Shown here one piece after another: positions 58,601 through 61,600 of a DNA stretch of 64,000 bases. Within the stretch, counting starts at the first letter, position 1. Each line of letters starts with the position of its first letter. The notes beneath the pieces were generated by a model. The model was not told the DNA's origin. It saw only the letters and a list, made by a program, of their open reading frames with translations, and did no database searches. The translations under genes and the position numbers were made by a program. Source of the DNA: Allodiplogaster sudhausi (lineage: Eukaryota > Nematoda > Chromadorea > Rhabditida > Diplogasteridae); the NCBI GenBank assembly GCA_945643635.1, contig CALZFC010000042.1, positions 2,994,501 to 3,058,500 of the forward strand, written 5' to 3'.

Positions 58601-61600
58601 GTTCTGAGACAGTCCTTCGAGAATAACGATGCGATGTTCCGCATTGGCATGCTTCGTGGAGGGAGAAGAGAGGAGTGTTCCAGCGCCCTCGTCGGCAGAA
58701 GTGGAAGGCTTCTGCAGAATGATCTCAAGGTCGATGTACTGGGTGGATGGCCCGGCCGGATCGTTGGTATGGAGAAGAAGCTCGACTTGTTCTGCTTCCA
58801 TCACAGTCACCACCTTCTCGAAATCACTGTTTCCTCTGCGAATCTAAAATCCAAGAGAGTGAAGAATAGAGAATAATAGGGAACAGAAAAGGGAAGAAGA
58901 GAATGAAGGACCTCGACTGTCGCTTCTTCCTCTGACTTCAGCCCCTCCTTCATTCCGAGCACAGTGCTCATGAGAGAGTTAACATTTTCCAGTGGAGACG
59001 ATTCTGGGGTGGGCGACATGAGGCGCTGCTCCAGCATTTTCACCTAAGAGAACTTAAGAGTTCGTTGCTGACAAATCAGTTAGAAATAAACCTTCTCATC
59101 ATACGATGTTATTAGAGAAATAGATTGTTCTTGAGATGACGAAAGCTGAGATTTCGTTGTTGCAACCACATCTTCCGAAATAAAAGCTTGTGAGTTGGCG
59201 TCAGTCGTCAAAGCCTTCAAATGAATTTTGAGAAGTGTTGTATTTTGACATCTCATCATCAAGTAGGTTGTGTGCATTGCCCATCTCAAAATAATGTATT
59301 ACAAATGGTTAACTAATGTTTTTTTACACGAAAATAACTAATAACCTGCATGTCCTCTGTGGGAGGCTGCGTGGCATCCGAAGAAACTTTCTCGGAAGTA
59401 GCGTCTGTGATGCCCACTACATCCCTTTCCATGTCCGCTACCTCCACAGCTACCTCGGATTCCTGATATTATGTCTTTATTACGCCAAAGTTGCTTTAAA
59501 TTTCTCCCAAGTTATTCTATGCCACTTGCCTTGCTCTGATCTTCCGTCGTTTCCCCAGTCTTAGCTTGCTCAGGAAGAGTCTGGGATATCGAGAGAGTCT
59601 TCTGAACCATGACATCAGCTTCTTGCTCTCTTGGTTGTCGGGGAAGCTGAAAAGTGCCAGTGACCGCATTCTCTTCGTCGACTGCTGCATCGACGCTCTG
59701 GACAGGCTGAGTTGTTGAGGGCAGGATAATGGTCGTCTGGGCGGTGGGCGTGGCTGGCTGAGAGAGACGGCCGACGGGGCCGTCCTCGGTTACCGTAACT
59801 TTGCATGAATGGACTGAAGTGCCGTGGCAGTTGGATGCGTGGCAGTAGAATGTGCCCGCGTGCTGCCAGTCAACACTGGTCAGAGTTAGTGACGTCACGT
59901 TCTTCTTGTAAGACATGCTCGTGTCCCTCAAGACAAAGACAATAATTCAGTTGGCAATTAACTTTTTAACAAATGTATGAACTCCTTCTGTGGCTCGATA
60001 TGGTTGCATTTTCTTTTAACAGAAAGGCATGAGATAAGATGCCCGTATAAGACAGAAAAACTGACGCGGATACGTTGATCTTCTCTTCCCCGAAGTACCA
60101 CTCGATGAATGGAATCGGATTCCCGCGAACGCGCGTTTCCATCCGCAGCGGTTCGCCCTTTCGTGCAGAGTACTCTTCATACTTCGAGTCGAATCTGAAC
60201 CAATATCTCCTAGGCTACTCTTCATATTTTATGTTCGGCCGATTTACATATTAAGTTGTTGTAAAACTTAGGATACTGTCAAAGGAATCGAGAAACGAAC
60301 TTTGGTGCTCCAGTCTCGGCCAGACTTTCGCAGGCAGTCATGAAGCTTTCGTCGTCCTCTTCAGTCTCCTCCTCTTCTTCCTCCTGCTCAAGAATAGTTC
60401 TGACTGCGTCTGCGACGGCATCCACAACGACGATGGCAACCATCTCGGTCGCCATGGACTCGGCTACTTTCACCAGCAGCTTGTACTCCTCTTAAATAAT
60501 TCAGCATAAACAAAAAAAGTGACAAGACATTACGACCTTCTTTCTTGCGAATTTCGGTAGTTTCCTGCAGGCTCTCGGCAAGTGAATCAGGTTTCTTCTC
60601 GAAGACTTCCGAAGCGGGCGTTTCGGGCTTGGGCGATGGAGATGCCGGCTTCTCATCCAGCTTCTTGACCTTTCCCTCGACGACAGTCGTCTCTGATTCA
60701 TCTTCTGGCGGAGTCTCGGACACTTTGACGATGACGACATCTTCCAAGTCGGGGGGCGTATCCTCTGGCTGCTTCTTCATCGCTGCCAACTTGCACGTGC
60801 TCTCGGTCATGCCAAACTCGCTCTCGGCGCGGCAGGCGAACACTCCTGGAAATAACTCATTTTCTTATTGCACATGTTGAAATGACAATGAATATGACCA
60901 TAATCTTCGTCGGAAGGCGAGTGAATGGTCAGGGAGAGCGTGCCATCGGACAAGGAATGCATTTCGAAGTTCGGAGATGCCTCCACTTTCACAGAGTCTT
61001 TCCACCAGCTCACCGTTGTCGGAGACGATGTTTCCAGCTAAACGTCTATTACTAAAATCTGCCAAGATTTTCGCTGACTTCTTAACCGATGTGTGGTTGG
61101 CACGTCGAGAAAGAAAGCGAAAGCAAGCAAATGACCTTGCAGACGAGATGGACGCAGTTCTGGTCGAGTTCTGGTTCGACGAGAAGAGTCTCGATGAACT
61201 TTGGCGGGAGCATCACGACTTCGACGTCGTCGTCGTTCAGCTCGCGTGCCATGGCCGAATCGGCTGCTGCCGCTTTCTCGGCCAGGTCCTCTTTTGCTAC
61301 AAGTCTCATTACTTTACTTTACATTTTAGGTATTTTTCCCAATTTGAATATTCGCCCCTCTTTCATCCCGCATGAATCCTCTGTCATCATACCTTGGATG
61401 GCAATATACGCTGCTGTTTCTGCGCTTCCGTGAGGATTACTAGCACTGCATTTGTAGATTCCCGCGTGTTCTGTGTAGACTTCAGGGTGGACGAGCTCGC
61501 AGACTCCGTCCGGAAGAATCTAAATGTCGTTCCTTCCAAACTAATATTTGTTGACTTGAGAAAAAAGGCAAACAGGCAATTACCGCAGTAGCGAGGTCTT

